Below, one piece after another: positions 11,061 through 26,176 of a stretch of DNA of 64,000 bases; position 1 is the first letter of the stretch, and each line of letters starts with the position of its first letter. The notes below the pieces were generated by a model. It had not been told where the DNA came from. It searched no databases and worked only from the letters and a program-made list of their open reading frames with translations. Made by a program: the position numbers and the translations under genes. Where the stretch lies: assembly GCA_008694505.1 (NCBI GenBank), contig VZDJ01000056.1, positions 1,616,461-1,680,460 on the forward strand, written 5' to 3'. The DNA is from Cyanoderma ruficeps (lineage: Eukaryota; Chordata; Aves; Passeriformes; Timaliidae).

Positions 11061-14000
11061 TTGAGTTTAAAAAAAAAAATCCACTCTGAATTTCAGTTTC
11101 TTTCTTTCAAATCTATGAAACAGCCAGCTGGACCAACATCTATAGCCTGGAATTAAAACTACAATACCCAGCCACCAGATACAGGCTACAGGTGACAGTG
11201 ACAGCAGATGACATGGTCCCAGCAAGCAGGCACAAACCCTTTCTTTCACTAGTTTCACCAGAAAAACATATTAATAATGCTTAGAACCAGTGAAAAAGAA
11301 AGAGAACCTGATCTGGCAGGCATTTTTTAAGGGTGCAATCCTGCATACCTGAAAAGCTGTTCTCCCTTCCATCAGGGAGGCATGCTAATGAGGCTGCTTC
11401 TGCTGGGCACAGGCTGATGTCAGTAGCTGTCAGCCTGTGCAGCTTGACAGGTTTTTGTTCATTGAAAAAAAAATAAAATATGTGAACAAGAATACTGTAC
11501 AGTCAGGCTGCAAAGGCTGGTTTAAAATCCACAGTTACAGCAGGAAATGTGGCAGTATTTTAGCAGAAATGTGGCTGGCTATTGCACACTGAGCCCTGCT
11601 GAGTATTCATGCTAATGTTTTCACTCTGTGCTGAACTATAAACTAATGGAAAGAAAATTTTAAAACATTTCTGATTATCTTGAGGAATGCTACAACAGTG
11701 CTAGAAAATGACAACATTTGCAACACAAGGCTTCATGAGCTGGAGCTGAGACAAGCAGGTTAATGGCTCCTGTTTGCCATAGTAGTTTTAGTAGAAAATG
11801 ACCTAATTTGTATAAACTACTGGCCAACAGATGAAGTTTTGCAAGTCTTGCTAAGGAGGAAACAGATTCAAAACAAGAAGTGGGATTTTTGGGTGCTTAT
11901 GACTGTAAAAATATGCAACATTCATCAGCTAGTGATAACAATACAGAGGTCTCTCAGGTGTTTGCACCATCAAACCATAGGCACCAAGTTCTTGATGTGT
12001 TTGTCCTAGGTAAGCCAAGTTAAGAGTCCCTCACACCCTGATTTAAACATGAAGCTTTGAGGGAAGTAGAGCTCCTCAGGGTTCTGAATTTATTTCTGCT
12101 CCTTCAGAGCACATATAAAGTACCAGGGATCTGAATCTCCCTCTGAAGTGTCTGTGGTTCTCCATCTGCTGCAGGGAGCCTGGGGTTACCAAGGTCTCAG
12201 TGTAGGCACTGCAGAGAAATATCTAAGCTTCAGTTGAATCAATCCCCTTTCCTCTTCCATGGCCAGCTTTGAACAAGCTTCTAACTTGAGCAAGCCCCAG
12301 CAGGGGAAGCCTTACAAGCTTTACCAACATATCTCAACATTGAAAAATATTCCTTGCAGTTCAGAGGAATCTTGAACACACTTTGGAGTTCACTCATATT
12401 TTTGAAGGACTCCTATTGATACTGTCAGCTAGCCAAGCTGACTTCCCTCTCGAGTAGCTGCAGTTTTTCTTCCTTTTCTCTCAGGGATGATGTTAGGGCT
12501 GCACCATTTGTCCTCCCTTCAGGCAGGCAAGGACTTGTGACAGGCAATACATATGGAATAAGAATCCTGCCATCACAAAACTTTAATTGTCACATGGCAC
12601 TCAGAAAATATGGTAGCTGAGCAGTACTCATCCTTTCTTCCAAATTTAGGGCCCTTTAAGCAGTTGACAGCTGCTTTTCAGCTTTGGCTGCAGCATCCCT
12701 GGACTCTAATGATCCAGGTAGGTCTATACATACACAGGAAGGCATACAGAGCATGACACATACCAGTAAAAAATTAACATGCGACGTCTTTACTCAGTGA
12801 ACTTTCTGCTGGATCAAGAGTGGGTTTAAGCAAATGCAAAGGCAAGTGAAGGCTGAAGAGATTGGGACAGATCTATACTATCGAAGGAGTTAGTTTCAGC
12901 CCCATAGGGTAAGACTTTCATTGCAGCAGTGATTTTGGCTTATTTTCTTTTTTTTTCTCTCTGCTGTGCTTATTCTTGAATGATCACAGCAGCCCTTTGG
13001 CGTTCAGCAGGCAGAAAACCCAAAGACTACAGCTGTGCTTCCAGCTTGTTCCAAGAACTCCACTTGCATGAAACTAAATTACAATGTTTTGTAAAATTGG
13101 AATATCCTCTTTCAGTCACATCCCTCACAAAGAAACAGTGACATGCCAAGAAGCCCAAAGACCAAAACCAAACAAACACATTCTAAAATAATATTTTCTT
13201 CTACTAAAGCAGCATCAGCACATGCTGTTCTGTACCTTGAAGCTGCTGAGCAGCTGTAATTGTGAAAGTGCAGAGTCAAGTCACCCTCTCCAAGCTCCCA
13301 TGTGACAGTAATAACCCTCTCTCACTCCACCCTTCATCCTCAAAGAGTACATCAGGCAAGAGCCCTTTCCAGGATGCAGAGAACATGTGACCAGGGAGAG
13401 AGGCTAGCCAGGTGAAATCTTCATGTGCAGTTTATGGCCTCTGCCCATCCTTGTCTTGATGATGGTAGCTAGAAGCTGTTATTGTTGTGACCATTTAGAA
13501 AGCCCTTTTCCTGTAGTAACTTGAAAGTCAAATTAAGAAGCCCATCTGTAACAGTTTCCTCTCAATTCCTAAACTATGTGGTTGCACTTGATTTGACAGT
13601 GAGGCTCCTATTTTGGCTGCCTTGTTAATAGACACCATAGCAATGCCTAACAACAGAACTATACACACCTTCTTTACTGGTGTACAGAATGCACATGTAG
13701 GGGGTCAGAATTCAGGTTGCACAGGTAACTGCAAAACTGGCATTTTGTAACTTTGACTTCTTGTTTTCCAATCTAAATAACTATTAACTATTAGTGCAGA
13801 GGAGTTCTATACATAATGATATAGATTGCAATAGTAGAGGAAGGAATCAGGACCCCATTGAGCTGGCATTATATACAAAAGACAGCCTTCATGAAATCCA
13901 CAGGAAGACTTTCAACCTTTCCCGGAACAAACACTTTTTATACATGACTCAGTGACAGATTGTGGTGGTATTGTACAGAAATTGTTTTTATGGCTCTGAA

Positions 14001-14077
14001 GTTACTCTAGTCACAAAATCTCATATTATTCTGTTAGTCACCTGGAACAAAATTGCTTCATTTTCCAGTGCTAATGA

Positions 14078-14232
14078 TCACGGAGTCATCAAATTGTTTA
14101 GGGTGGAAAAGACCTTTAAGATCATCCAGTCCAACCATTAACCCAGCACTGCAAATCCCACCACTAAACCATGTACCCGAGTTCCTCATCTACACGTCTT
14201 TTATATTCCTCCAGGGATGGTGATTCAAGCAT
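14078..14232 (-). mobile_element. CR1 LINE 3' tail fragment
   Basis: A short second copy of the CR1 3' end in the same orientation as the longer copy at 10.5 kb. It shares ttgtttagggtggaaaagac, gtccaaccattaa and cctccagggatggtgattc with CR1. Only about 150 bp remain. It diverges from the other copy, so it represents an independent insertion. Confidence 0.85.
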
Positions 14233-15377
14233 TTCCCATGATTAGCCTTTTGAAATTTTTACTCACTAACTTTAAGGTCTTTCATAAAGTTGCTGAGAAA
14301 AAGAACTAGAATGGCACAAGGTTTGCAATGGAAACGCAGTGAGTTGTCGTAAGCATAATTTCTCAGACGTCACAGAACTTCTAACAGAGATGACATGAGA
14401 AAATGCCTGCTAGGGAGCTGCCAAACAATTGTTTTCAGAAAGCAGTTTCCTCAAACAGTAGCAAATGAAAGCAGAAGGCAAATTGTGAACTAGCTGATGA
14501 AAATCATCTTTCTAAAATAACAGCAGCTTTAAGTTTAGAGGTTGTTAGGCAAGTAAAAGTGTAATGAGAAGGATATATCTCCCAGTGATACCATGTGACC
14601 ATTCCTGGTCAACAATGAGGCTGACATGACATTTTTTTGCAGTGGATAACTGCTGTTGCTGTCTGTGCTATTGCTTTCTCTTAGAAAGGAAGTTGGGGTG
14701 GCAGTTGTATATAGCAGAATCATTTAAGTGTGTTTGTTTTGCGATCCTTTGCATTTATAATGAAAAAAAATGCAGGTTATTGGCACTGGTGATCTTGATA
14801 AAGCTAAGCAAAGTTGGAAGGAAGAAGACTTAAAAGAAGAAAGGTGTCCATGGGGCTAGGATTGTTTAAAATCACTAGACCTGGAACTTTAGTCTCTTTG
14901 TATCTCAGTTCCCTATCCAGGGTACTTATTAAGTACACAAGCTTTTTCAAGGTTGATTACCAAAAGCATTTAAGTAAATAGGCAGAGTGAGATAACATGG
15001 GTAAGGGCTGACGGACAGGGCTTTAATCTTTAGCAAATACACCCAAGTTCTCTAACGTCCATAAAACACTAAGCTCCTCATTTCTGTGACTCTAAATGTA
15101 AATCCAGAATAATTCTGCTGAGGTTTTAGATTTGGACAGGTTTAGTGCAGATCAGAAACATCCTTATATTTTTGTGTTTTGTTAAGGTAAAAAAGCAAAA
15201 GTCAAACAGAACCCAATTCATATTGACATTAGGGGCTGGCAGTTCAAAGGGAAGAATCAGGTCTGTGGTTCCAGGGCGTGCCAGTGCCACCTGATAGGGG
15301 TGATCACTCATCAGGTCAGTCTGTGTCCAGTGAAACTGATTTTAACTGCTCAGAGACTGTTGGACTCATTTTAGTAC

Positions 15378-15575
15378 CTGCTCCATGAAATCCTCCACAG
15401 AGGTACAGCTTCCCTTCCACGGAGCCCGCGCTGGTAGAGTTTGTTCGTAAGGAGAGGAGGGGAAAAGGCATAGGGGGTCCATCCCTCCAAAAGTCTCCAT
15501 CAGGGTTATAAATCTCCACTGCATCAAGACATTTCCGTGTCTGTCCTCTGTCATAACCAAGGCACCCAATTCCTC
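15378..15575 (-). CDS. KBTBD12: KBTBD12 coding exon 4 (kelch repeat)
   Basis: Internal exon of 198 nt encoding residues 498-563 plus one base. The acceptor is atcttttgcag|GAGGAATT and the donor is GGAGCAG|gtacta. Joining to exon 3 forms the kelch double glycine across the splice (ALG|GIGCLG). The exon then reads KCLDAVEIYNPDGDFW, PFPLLSLRTNSTSAG and GKLYLCGGFHGA, matching the human protein closely. It is separated from exon 3 by 10.6 kb and from exon 5 by 12.9 kb. Confidence 0.95.
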
Positions 15576-18500
15576 CTGCAAAAGATACATAGATCCAATG
15601 TAGCAGTCCCATGTTCTGCTGTAAAATACACTGCTGGTTGCATCTTCTCATCTCCCACTCTTTTCTCTTTGCAGCTTCAGAAGTTTGTGAGAGAACTGAA
15701 AGCAGAAGCTACAGCACGTTATCCACAGACACCAAAGCAAGATTCTTTCTGAAATCTCGCATCTAAGGAAGGACAAGCAGAATGTCTTCAAAACACAAAG
15801 GTATTTTGTTTTGTTTTCTTCCTATATGGTAGAAATTGTCATAATTATTTGTTCTATTTGCTGGACAAATTGCAATGGATCAAAACCTATTTTTCAAATA
15901 CCGTTGGTGGATTTGACCCTCACACATTACCAACCATTATTTGCCTTTTTTGGTTAGTTTTCTTCAATAAAAGAAAAATATTACACCTATCTCTTATGGT
16001 AAGTTACACCTATTTCTTAAGGCAAATTGAATTCCAGGAACAATCCCATACAACACATAGGAGTGCCAGCTGAGTTATTAGCAACAAGCCCTACTGTTGA
16101 GTGGTTAATTAGGGTGATTGAAGTCAGTGTGCAGGATTGAAACAGATCCCAGTTTCCTTTTGCTGGGGCAGCCTGCAGATGTACCTGAGATCCCTGTACA
16201 CGCTGGAAACACTGTACCCTGATAGTACTTTGGAAACTCTGCCTTTCCAAATCCCTTCCAGTGATCAAATCCACATTTTGAATTTACAGCCTTTGTTTCT
16301 CAGGAATTAATATGCTGACGTGCCCGCGCAGGTTTTCCATCTGTGCCAATGGACACAATACTCTGTAATGAGCACTGATGGCATTCTTTTGTGCATGTAT
16401 GTGTTTGTGACTACTTTAAAACATAAAATGACTGCAATAGGCAAGCCATTTCCACATGAAGGCTGGCATTCCAGATACACATGTAGGGCTGCTCAATTGT
16501 GCAAATCCAAAATGCGTTGTAAGCATGTAATTATGCCCTTGCGTATGCAAAGGGAAAGGACTGCAAGTGCAACCTGTGCTGGTTCAGCTGCTTTTAAAAT
16601 ATATTGGCCCTAGTGCTGTTAAGCTGGTCTGTCAGGGAAATGAGCCCCTAGCGCTCCAAGTTTTACTTGCATATGATTTTCTATCTACCTCTTAAAATGG
16701 ACTGTGTTATTTTTTAAATCTTTGTGCATTCTCCAAAAGTGTTTGCAAGAGGAAGCTCCCTATAAATGGGGCCGAAACACTCCAAATTTGCTAGCGCTGT
16801 ATTCCTGATCTGTATTTTTGAGTCAGGCAAAGATAAAATCAGTTAAACCTGCATCAGAGCAGCAAAATTAGACTAAAATTCTGTGTAGATTATCATCAGC
16901 AGAAAGCTTTCCTCTGGCTGAAATTAACAGAAGTTTGTTTCGTTCAATATTTGCTATTGAAAACCTTCGCCAAGTTTAGTTTTCATCTGTTTTCCAGCAC
17001 AGCAAATCTTTGCTTGCCTCAATACCCACCAGCAAGGTCCTTGCAGTTTGTATTAGATACCCCTTAGTGTGTGCTTGCACCAGGTTGGCATCTAAATGTG
17101 TTCAGTTTAACACCCTCAATGAAAGCAGCATTTGCCCTGATGGGCTCCTCTCTGGGGCTTGATTCACCTAAGAGAGCTGAGGTAGAGATTAGCTGTGGTC
17201 ATGGAATTTTGCTAATCATTTCCATGTCAAAAAGGGAAGCATCACCCTGCTGATCCTTTCTCTTGATGGAATCTCACTGAGCTATTCCTTGGGGTATTTC
17301 AGAATTCAGACATTTAGTTATTGTATTGTTCTTCATGCCAGACGCATTATGCCCGCCTGTGGAGTCTTTTCCACTACACCTTCATGACTCGTGAAGGAGG
17401 TGCCACTCTTAGGAAAGAACAATATTCCCCTAAATTATATTAAAAAAAAATTAAGATCTAATAAAAATTTTAACTGATAAGGCTATTTAATTGATTGCTT
17501 ATCTCATAGGGTTTCTGACTGTACAGCTTCCTTTGGCAGATTCATAGACTACAGCATGCAAGACAATTTGCCACCAGTTTATGTACAGTCCACAGACTGC
17601 AGTGTAATGCAGAGAGAGATTCTCAAGGCAGTTTTAACTGGGAACCAATAATATTAAAACTCCCCACTGACTAAATTGACCCTTTCAAAATACAGCTTCG
17701 TGGTGCCAAAGACAGATGGCTGCTGGTTGTTAAGCTAGATATTTTTAAATTGGCCCAGTTGTTACTGTACCCCGCCGAAGAATATGCACTCACCCAAAAG
17801 AAAAGTCTTGATGTGAAAAATGAAAGAGGTTTTTGTTTAATCAGCGGAATAAATGGCACCAGTTAGGGAATGCATGCAGCATGTCAGAAACCAATAACTT
17901 TGCTGATTGCCTTATTATTTCAAGCAGTGAGAGGGGGGGTGAACAAAATGGCCCTGAACTTTTCTAGAAGCATAATAGGTGTTTATTTCTTACTGTGTTT
18001 TTATTGTCATTTTCTAAATAGAGTAACTGTGGGGCAAGGTAACTTCAGAAAGAACACAAATAATCAGGTACAAAACTGACAAAGCAGTCAGTGATTTTTT
18101 GCAAAAAAATGCCTCACAACCATTACCTGTTAATGAAGACGTTCAGCTGCCAGTCTAGGAGATCTGCCACCAAATATTTTTCCTGTATATTTATTAGAAA
18201 ACTAGTTTTCCAGGACCTATTGGTGCCTCTTTTCAAAAATTTCAGAGCTACTACATTTTCAAGTATTTATGAAACCTTCGTGGGGTGGTTTAAGCAACTT
18301 ATATTTAACCTCTTTTAATCCTTTTAGTCTTTATCAGAGACAGTCCTGAAGGTACAAAAGACTTCCATTTTATTGCAACCCTGCACAGCTATTTCAGCTA
18401 AATCCAATTTCATAATCAGTTTACAATAGCAAAACTAAGTTCTCAGCAAATAGAAAGGAAGAAGGAAAAAATCAGAGGGGAGTAAAATTCAATTTTCAAG

Positions 18501-21500
18501 CTTAGAAAAATAGAATTCTGGAAAACAAGAAATCATGAACCTCAACCTCCTCTCTTAAAGCAATGTAAACACTTGAAAGGTTGCTAACAAAGGAACTGAG
18601 GATATCAGACTCTCTGAGCACTGCTTTTCTGTGTTCCCAGATGCAGAAGTTGATAATTACTCCTGTGAGAAAGTATATTTTTTCCTCTAATGGAAATGGC
18701 TGTCTCAGGACTCTTTCCAAAGAACTGAATACAAAAATCAACCAGAAAAAAAGTCTCAAATTTAAATCAATTCACATCTACAACCAAGTGGAGGAATCTC
18801 ACATTAACCAGGCTATTCATCATCTACAATGTATATACCATGTGAGATTTCAAATTGGCAGAAAAAACCCCTGGCTGTGTCAGACAACTCCGGCCACTTT
18901 CTGCTGCATCACTCAAGAATCCAGATCATCCTGTCCCACTGCCTTCTTCATTCATATTTATGAAACCATCAGGAATGCAAGTGGAGACAGGGAACTATAG
19001 TTAAGACCACAAAGATTGTCTTTATCTCAGGTTCTTTGGATAGAGCAGCTGAAAAATGGAGCTAATGCTCTGCTACTACAGGAGCCTCTACATAAAATGG
19101 GGGTGACATTTAGGGAGCTAAGGCAGGGTAGAGAAGAGGGAATAGGGGCTTAGGTCATTTGAGGGACACTCTTGTACCAAGTGATCCATCAGCAGTGTAT
19201 GGTGTACTTGAGATTGTGCCTTAAACCACCCAAAACTACAGACGGGGTCAGTAAAACACACCTGGTCACAGCCTCTTGGGAGTCCCAGCAGGTGTGCCAA
19301 GGGCAGCAAAGCCTATTTCCATGCCCGTAATGTGGGGAGGATTCTTTGTTAAGCCACATTCATGAACAGAGCAGGTGAATTCAACCTCACCTGGTTCAGT
19401 TCTATGCCTAAAGCTCAATTACATGTCCTTTGTGCAGGGAAGATGGATTTCTCACTGGGAGTTTTAAACATTTCTGTCCTTATCACATTGATCATATGAG
19501 AAGATTAAATCCCAGAACTCAGTCTTCCTATCCCTTACAAATAGACCCTTTCAATACTTTAGGCTTTTTACAATTGCACTTTTCCTAGGAGATATTTCAG
19601 ATGCCACTGAAGTACTAAAATAACCACTGAAGCCACCTTTGTGTTCCACAACCCATTAATGCTTGAGAGCTTTCCAAATCACACTTGGATTAGTCTGCAA
19701 TTAAACATACTTTCAAGAGCACTCTGTAAGCAGTGGTACTAATGGACTTTAAACTTAACATGAAGCTCCCTTAGTAAAATAAATGTATAAATAAAATACA
19801 TGATCTTTATTAAGAAGTCAGGATAAAGAAGACAATCCTTTGATGCAAGAAGGCAAGGCAGGGCAGGTGATGTGTCTTCAGCATTTCAATGAGGCACAGT
19901 TCTGTGCCGTGCTCTACCCACACACTGCTCATTATGTTGCTGAAGGCAAAGCACTCAGCTTGGGCTAGGGTCAGCTGCCTCTCCCTTGCCCCATGCTCAT
20001 TGGAGGAGACCAAATGCAATTTAGAACCACATCAGCCTTAATAACACCACAGCCTTCCAGCACTTTGGGGGGGAAGGACTATAAATGATGGTGAAGTGCT
20101 AAAGAATCGCTGTGAATAATTACTTCAGCAGGTGCAAAGGCAATAACTGCCTAAATACCTCTGAATATTTCTATAGGAGTGATCCTCACATGCAGTTGAG
20201 TTACAAGAAATAGGGAACATTCCAGCATCCACTGACTTCACCCATGTCACTCATATAAAGCAGGCACTGGCTTAGGAATTGCACAGGCAGAAGAATTACA
20301 CTTCTAAGTCTCATCTACACCGAGTTCTTATGGAATTAAATTTGCCAGGCAGCCAAGTCCAACAGTGACAATTTCTTTCCTTCCAAGAAAACCACACAGA
20401 TATAAGTTTAGATTGCTCATTGTGTAGACAGGGTGGTCGAACAAAATAACACCTACGAGGTGGCTGGGGGTCCGCAGAGGACTGTGCTCCATTGAGACTG
20501 ACTACCAGATTCACGCCTCATAGTTTGGTTGAAATTAGACGTGCACTACTGTCTCTCAGACAGGGCAGTGTATGAGGGAACAAGGAGAGCAGAGCTGCTT
20601 GCAAAGGGAAATCGAGCTGGGTAATGAGCGCACCGTGAGGACACAGCTCCACAGAACCAGAGACGGGCAATTGTGGGAGGCCCTACGAGCAGGTGTCAGG
20701 CAAAAGCACAGAAGGAATTGACCCCTCAGGCCTGTGTTTAACTGATGCTCCTGGATCTATGGGCAAAAGGGGTGGGGGGAGGCCCCAGGTGATGCTGCTC
20801 AGGATGATCAAGACTTGTTAGTGCTCTCAGGGTACTGACAGTGTTATTCTTCATCCTATAACTGAGTCCTCAGATCACAATACCAAGCAACGTGTGCTCT
20901 TAGTAGTGCCTCTTCGAATTTTTATCAAAGGAACCTGGGAAATGGGTTAAAAAAATAGTAACTCTTCAATGAGCAAATGAAATCCAAGATTTGTTTCCCA
21001 TACAGTAATTCATTATTAAATTGATCTCTGGAATGTACAATGCTAATCTCTTATGTAACGTTTCCCTTCATTACCAGCACTCAAGCTGAGTCTCAGCAGT
21101 TACATTTCTCTCTCATTCTCTGCTAGGCATGGCTGGTGTCTCAGAGAAATGAGGGAGCCATAAACCAGCCTTGGCAGGCACTTCCAAAGATGAAACCAAG
21201 GAGCACTGTCATCCTTTGGTAACCTGCAGCACAGCAGATGAGGTAATGCAGCTTGTAGAAGACACGGAGGCAAAAGATTGATTAGAAGCAGGGCTGATAA
21301 AACAGATTATTGTCTTCCTAAGCATGCTCAATGTTTCAGATTCAGCTCCTTCTTTTGTCATAAAATGCCTTTTCTCACTTCCTTTGAAAATACTTAAGTG
21401 TGTAGAAAGCAGTTTTAATCTCATCTATCAGACCAATTTATCTGCCTATTTTTGTTCCTCCCTGCACATGGACACCTTGGAGGCTGTTGCACAGATATAA

Positions 21501-24500
21501 AAGCTTAGAATCAGACCCATAAGCTGCTACTTGTCAGAAGTCCAAAGCATATTTATAAATAGACATGTTTATTTTAAAAGAAAGTGTTATTCAAATGCAC
21601 AGTTAATACTCAAGCATGAAAGCTAAAATGTCTCTTTCCAGCTCCTCCTACACACACTTTCTTTTCCAGAGAGACCCCAAAGTAAATATTCAAATAAGAT
21701 CAAGACATTCAGTATTTAATTGAACCTCATTTAACTGTTTAAAACTTAAAAGAAGCTTTCAACAAGAACCTGGGGGGGAAAACTCCAAGTTGTAAGAGGT
21801 AAGATGCCAGTCTGAGGAGGATAAACAAAAATTCTTTGCTTCCTAAATCTTCCCTAATAGGATTTCTCATTTAAATCCTTCAGTACATTATTATTTATAA
21901 AGCAGGAATTATACAGCATAAAAGCAACGCATGGTTAAAACTATGATACAACTTTTTTTTAACAGTGACCTGTATTTCAGAGACACTAGTTCTACAGAGT
22001 GTGTTTTATCGTAAGTAATGAATATGGCATTCAAATGGATTCATTTGGATAAATGTTCCTAATTTGTATGTTGGCTGTGATATGTTTTCGGAGAAGTAGC
22101 TAGAAAGGATATTTTTTTAAGTGAGAGATTAAAATGCATGACCTTAAATACAGCCCTCCCATCTGGTTTTCTTCCAAAAGTGTCTCAATTGCCTGTGTCA
22201 TTAAGAACACAATACTGCTCTTTCTTGGGCTTTCCAACGAATATAGCTATGTTCCTGGGAAAATATGGAGAGAAAGGGCTGAGACCAGTGAAAAGAGATT
22301 AATAGGAGAAAGGATTTTGAGCCTTAGGAAATGCTGTTCATTTTCTTATGAGGATTATGTATGGTATATAAATAACATGAGATTCTCTAGGAACATTACA
22401 CAACAAACAGACAATAATTATGTTGCAGGATTGCTTATTAAGACACACGGTACGGGTTTTTGAACAATACTCGGATCAAAAACTCTGATCTATTTCTCAT
22501 TTTCCTTCCATCAGCGTGACTCCAGAATAATTCCATTTAAGTCATTAGGGTTTTTACATGCTGGAGCTGGCAATTAGTCTGGGAAGGGTTATTGGACAGT
22601 AACTTCATACTCTGTGCTGTGCCAATAGGACTTTTCAGAAATTAACACTTCAAAGGCTAAGCATGAGATTCTGATCTGGGTGAGAATCAAATGATCTTGA
22701 CACAACACAACTGCTGGCAGACTACTTACTGCGGATTTACACCTACATGGATGAGAACAAAAATTAGATTTGTCTAACAAAGAATCTACTACTTCACCTT
22801 ATTCAATACTAGTATTCCATCAATTCTTTCTACTTCACATTTATGATATAAATTGCATTTATACGTCACAGACATTAGAGAGGATCAACTTTCTCTGCAA
22901 TGAGTTTTCATCTATGCTCCAGAGTCCTTCAATGTGCTGGCACCTGTGTAAGGGATCCTGCAGGAAAGAGCTGACAACCTTACTTCATTTAAGGACTTTG
23001 TTTTCAGGACTTGCTTGAAAGAAATCTTATCTCTCTGCATCACTATGTGCCCAGCTAGAACTATCTCTTTATTTCATGTTTTTATTCCTGGGAAGCAGGG
23101 TGTGTGGTCCTCCAGACACACAGAACATATCTTGCATTTACCTGTTTCCACCTTGCCTCTTCTCCTTTCCTTCCCCTGCCTTCAGCAGCCCCCAGTGGAT
23201 CTCCTTAGCTGGCTGCAGACTGCAGGATGCCCGTGGAGATGATGCGCCCCAAAAGGAACAAGAATGGTAGGCAAAGTGGGGGATACCTGTAGGAATCCAA
23301 GCAGTGCCATTCCATGCTTCTGAATGGCCCCTTCACCGAGTGTCCCCTGACTGGGGCTGTACAGGAGCCTGTTAGATGTCCAGGTTCTGAAGTGTGCACA
23401 CACACTTCACCATGAGAAATTTCCATCAGGATTGGGGAGGGTATTTGAGAGGTCTTGGAAAATGCTTTAATCTCTCCACAGAGTCTTCAGACTGTGATGG
23501 TCAACATTTAACAACCATGTTGTCTTCTTAATTTTAACAGATAAATCTCCATTTGCACCCATACTCCCGCAGGTGGATTTCAAAGGCAGAATTTGTTGTC
23601 CAATCATTTTTGGCTCAGACTTGTCTTTCAGTTAAAAAATTAGTTGTAATATTTTTTTGACTTCCTAAGAAAACAAGACTTATGCAATTCCTCTAACTTT
23701 ATGTGTGTTCTCTATCTACATTTATGTTATTTTTTCTACCTTATATAGCTTTTGTGCCTGTTGGCCAGTTTCAGCTAAATTTTGCAGATTTATAGACATT
23801 GAAGTTCTTACATGGTTTGTGAAAACTGGCAGTGGGGAGTTTGTGAAAGCAGCCCAGACCTAGGTCAAAATGTCTTTTCTGCAGCTGATATTCCTGGTAC
23901 CTGATGGTACCTCATCCATGTCTGCACTTGCTGCAGTTACACCTTGAGTGGGCAGAGCATCAGAAGGGAGGCAGGCTCAGAAATGTGATGGTAAAAATAG
24001 CCCAGTCTTTCTCAAAAATCTGCTGCTTGGAGCAGTGTCTGAGCTTAGTTACCCTTGGTATTAGTCACAAGCAAGTTTGTCTATTATAGTGAAATTATTA
24101 CACTGATTTACACTGTTAAAACTGAGAACAAGCACTGCCTTTATGAATGCTTAGTTAAACTTAGTGGCAAGAGTGAAGGGTCCAATGCAGCAAACAGTTA
24201 AACTAAGCATGAAGTGCATTGGTTCCCTTAGGAATAGGCTCAAATAAAGACTGCTGTGAGAAGGTGTGTGAACCAGCAAAATGATGGAGACAAAGCAAAA
24301 CCCTGTTACCACCATGTGCAGATCAGATTGTAGCAAAGATTTTCTCTCCCATGCACCCAGAACTATTTGTATTGGCCAGCAGGTAAGACAGAATTAAAGT
24401 TAGTGTTCAGCTCCCTGAATACTGCAGCACATACAGAACCAAGGCTTTTTATTTTTTTAATTAGCAAAATGCTTCTGAAGGTCAATGAGACCGTGAACTT

Positions 24501-26176
24501 TCCTCAATGCCATTTAAACAGGCATTTTTCATATTTAAGGCTGTGTTTTGTGTTCAATCTGGACGTTTCATTACTGTAATCTCTCACATATGCTTCTTGC
24601 TTTGTGAGATTTTGAGGGAAGAGAATGAATGCTGTTTTTCCCATTAGCCACTCCTTTTCCTTGTGCCAGTGTCAGGCTAGCTGTGAAGAAGACTGTCAAT
24701 TTGTTTTATCACATGCATCCCAAGGCGGCTGCTTTTTTTTGCTCTCTGATTCCCTGTGTCATCACAGCCTTCGAGGTCTTGATCTTGGAGCACTTCTTAC
24801 TGAAACACATGAATGCTGCTGTTCTCTTCCCAGCTATTCCAGCTGCTTCGGCTGTCCCATTAGAGCACCAGTGTCAGTATAAATAATTATATGTACTTAA
24901 CCTTTTACAAAGCATGAAGTCTCCACGTTTTCAAAGCACCTTTGAACCTGGGCAGCCAACACTCTCATTATTTAACAGCACACTGACATTCTCCATCACT
25001 AACCTTTGACAATAATGACAAGACTTTCTGTTTGCAGAACTCACTTTTCCATATGGGCTTCTTTCACCCTTCCTCCTGGTTATGCCTATGGGCGTCTCTC
25101 AAACCACTTAAGGGAAAGAAGTTTCTTTAAAAGACAAATGCAGTGTTAAAGCCACTTTCCTCTTCTGCTTCAAAGACACCTTTCCCATATAACACCCTGT
25201 GAAGCACTTCCTGTATTATGAGGCAGGAACAAACTGTGCTTTATTCTTGGTGTGTACAACCCAGACAAAGCCAGAACACCCTGATACAGGACGTGTATTA
25301 AGCTGATAAACTGTATTTTTGTGTTTGATGCTTGTAAGTAGGGGTAGTTTGAAGCAGAGGGGATTGAAATGTCCTGAGGTCCTGATAGAATTGCTGCTTT
25401 CTTCATGGCTAAAGCTGCCCATGAGGCCATGGGAGCATGGAAGGGTATGAATCACTCATGGCCCACCTGTGGATGGACTGGAGGGACTTTTTCCCTTGCT
25501 ACTCCAAGAACTTTCCAGTCATATATCTATCTACAATAAGATTTTGGAGCAAAAGATTTTGAGGTAGGTAGGAGATTATTGAACTGATTTCCCCAACTTG
25601 TAAAACTTTTGGTCAAAGTACTGTTTTGAACACAAAACCTGAAAGGATTCAATCAAAAATTGACAAAAGGAAATGTTTAGATTTTTTTTTTTAAATCCAC
25701 TGTGTTGAGGTAGGTGGAAGAGAAGAATTCACTGAGTTTTTTCAGGAGACGCTCATGATGTTGGTTTTGGGAAATCAAAATTTTCTTTATCCTTTTGCCT
25801 TTCCTTCACGATGCTGCGTATATTCCTTAGCGTTTTATTGCTCACCTGTAATTCAAGGCTTCTCTACTTACCTTTTAAAATTCATTATTATTTATGGCAC
25901 ACACTGATACCCCAAAGAAATGTATCTTAAGAAGTGAAGTATCTTTGTTGTATGAATCCAGAACACTCCAGATTCACATAATTTAATCTACATAAATTAC
26001 AGAAGGAAGAAATAATGTGGGGAACAAATAACTTTAGAAAAATACTCTCCATTTAGTACGAGGTACTTTGTCCTACAGTATGTAACAAAGGGTGAGATAT
26101 TTCACTTCACAAAGAAAAATTGGTGGAAAGAAGAAAAAGTCATGGTGCTATCTGTTAAAAATCTGTTTCCTCTTAC
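15576..26176 (-). other. KBTBD12: KBTBD12 intron 3 (10.6 kb)
   Basis: Non-coding interval between exon 3 (donor gtaagag) and exon 4 (acceptor tcttttgcag). AT-rich, with no recognised transposon, RNA gene or further exon. Short open frames occur in it but none shows a known domain or paired splice sites. Confidence 0.8.

Larger units (their letters stand above)
2491..15377 (-). other. KBTBD12: KBTBD12 intron 4 (12.9 kb)
   Basis: Non-coding interval bounded by the exon 4 donor (gtacta) and the exon 5 acceptor (tttttcag). It is AT-rich and holds most of the recognisable transposon remnants in the window: a possible LTR near 3.8-4.25 kb, a CpG-rich solo LTR near 9.0-9.35 kb, and two CR1 tails at about 10.5-11.06 and 14.08-14.23 kb. 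I see no supported exon inside it. Confidence 0.85.
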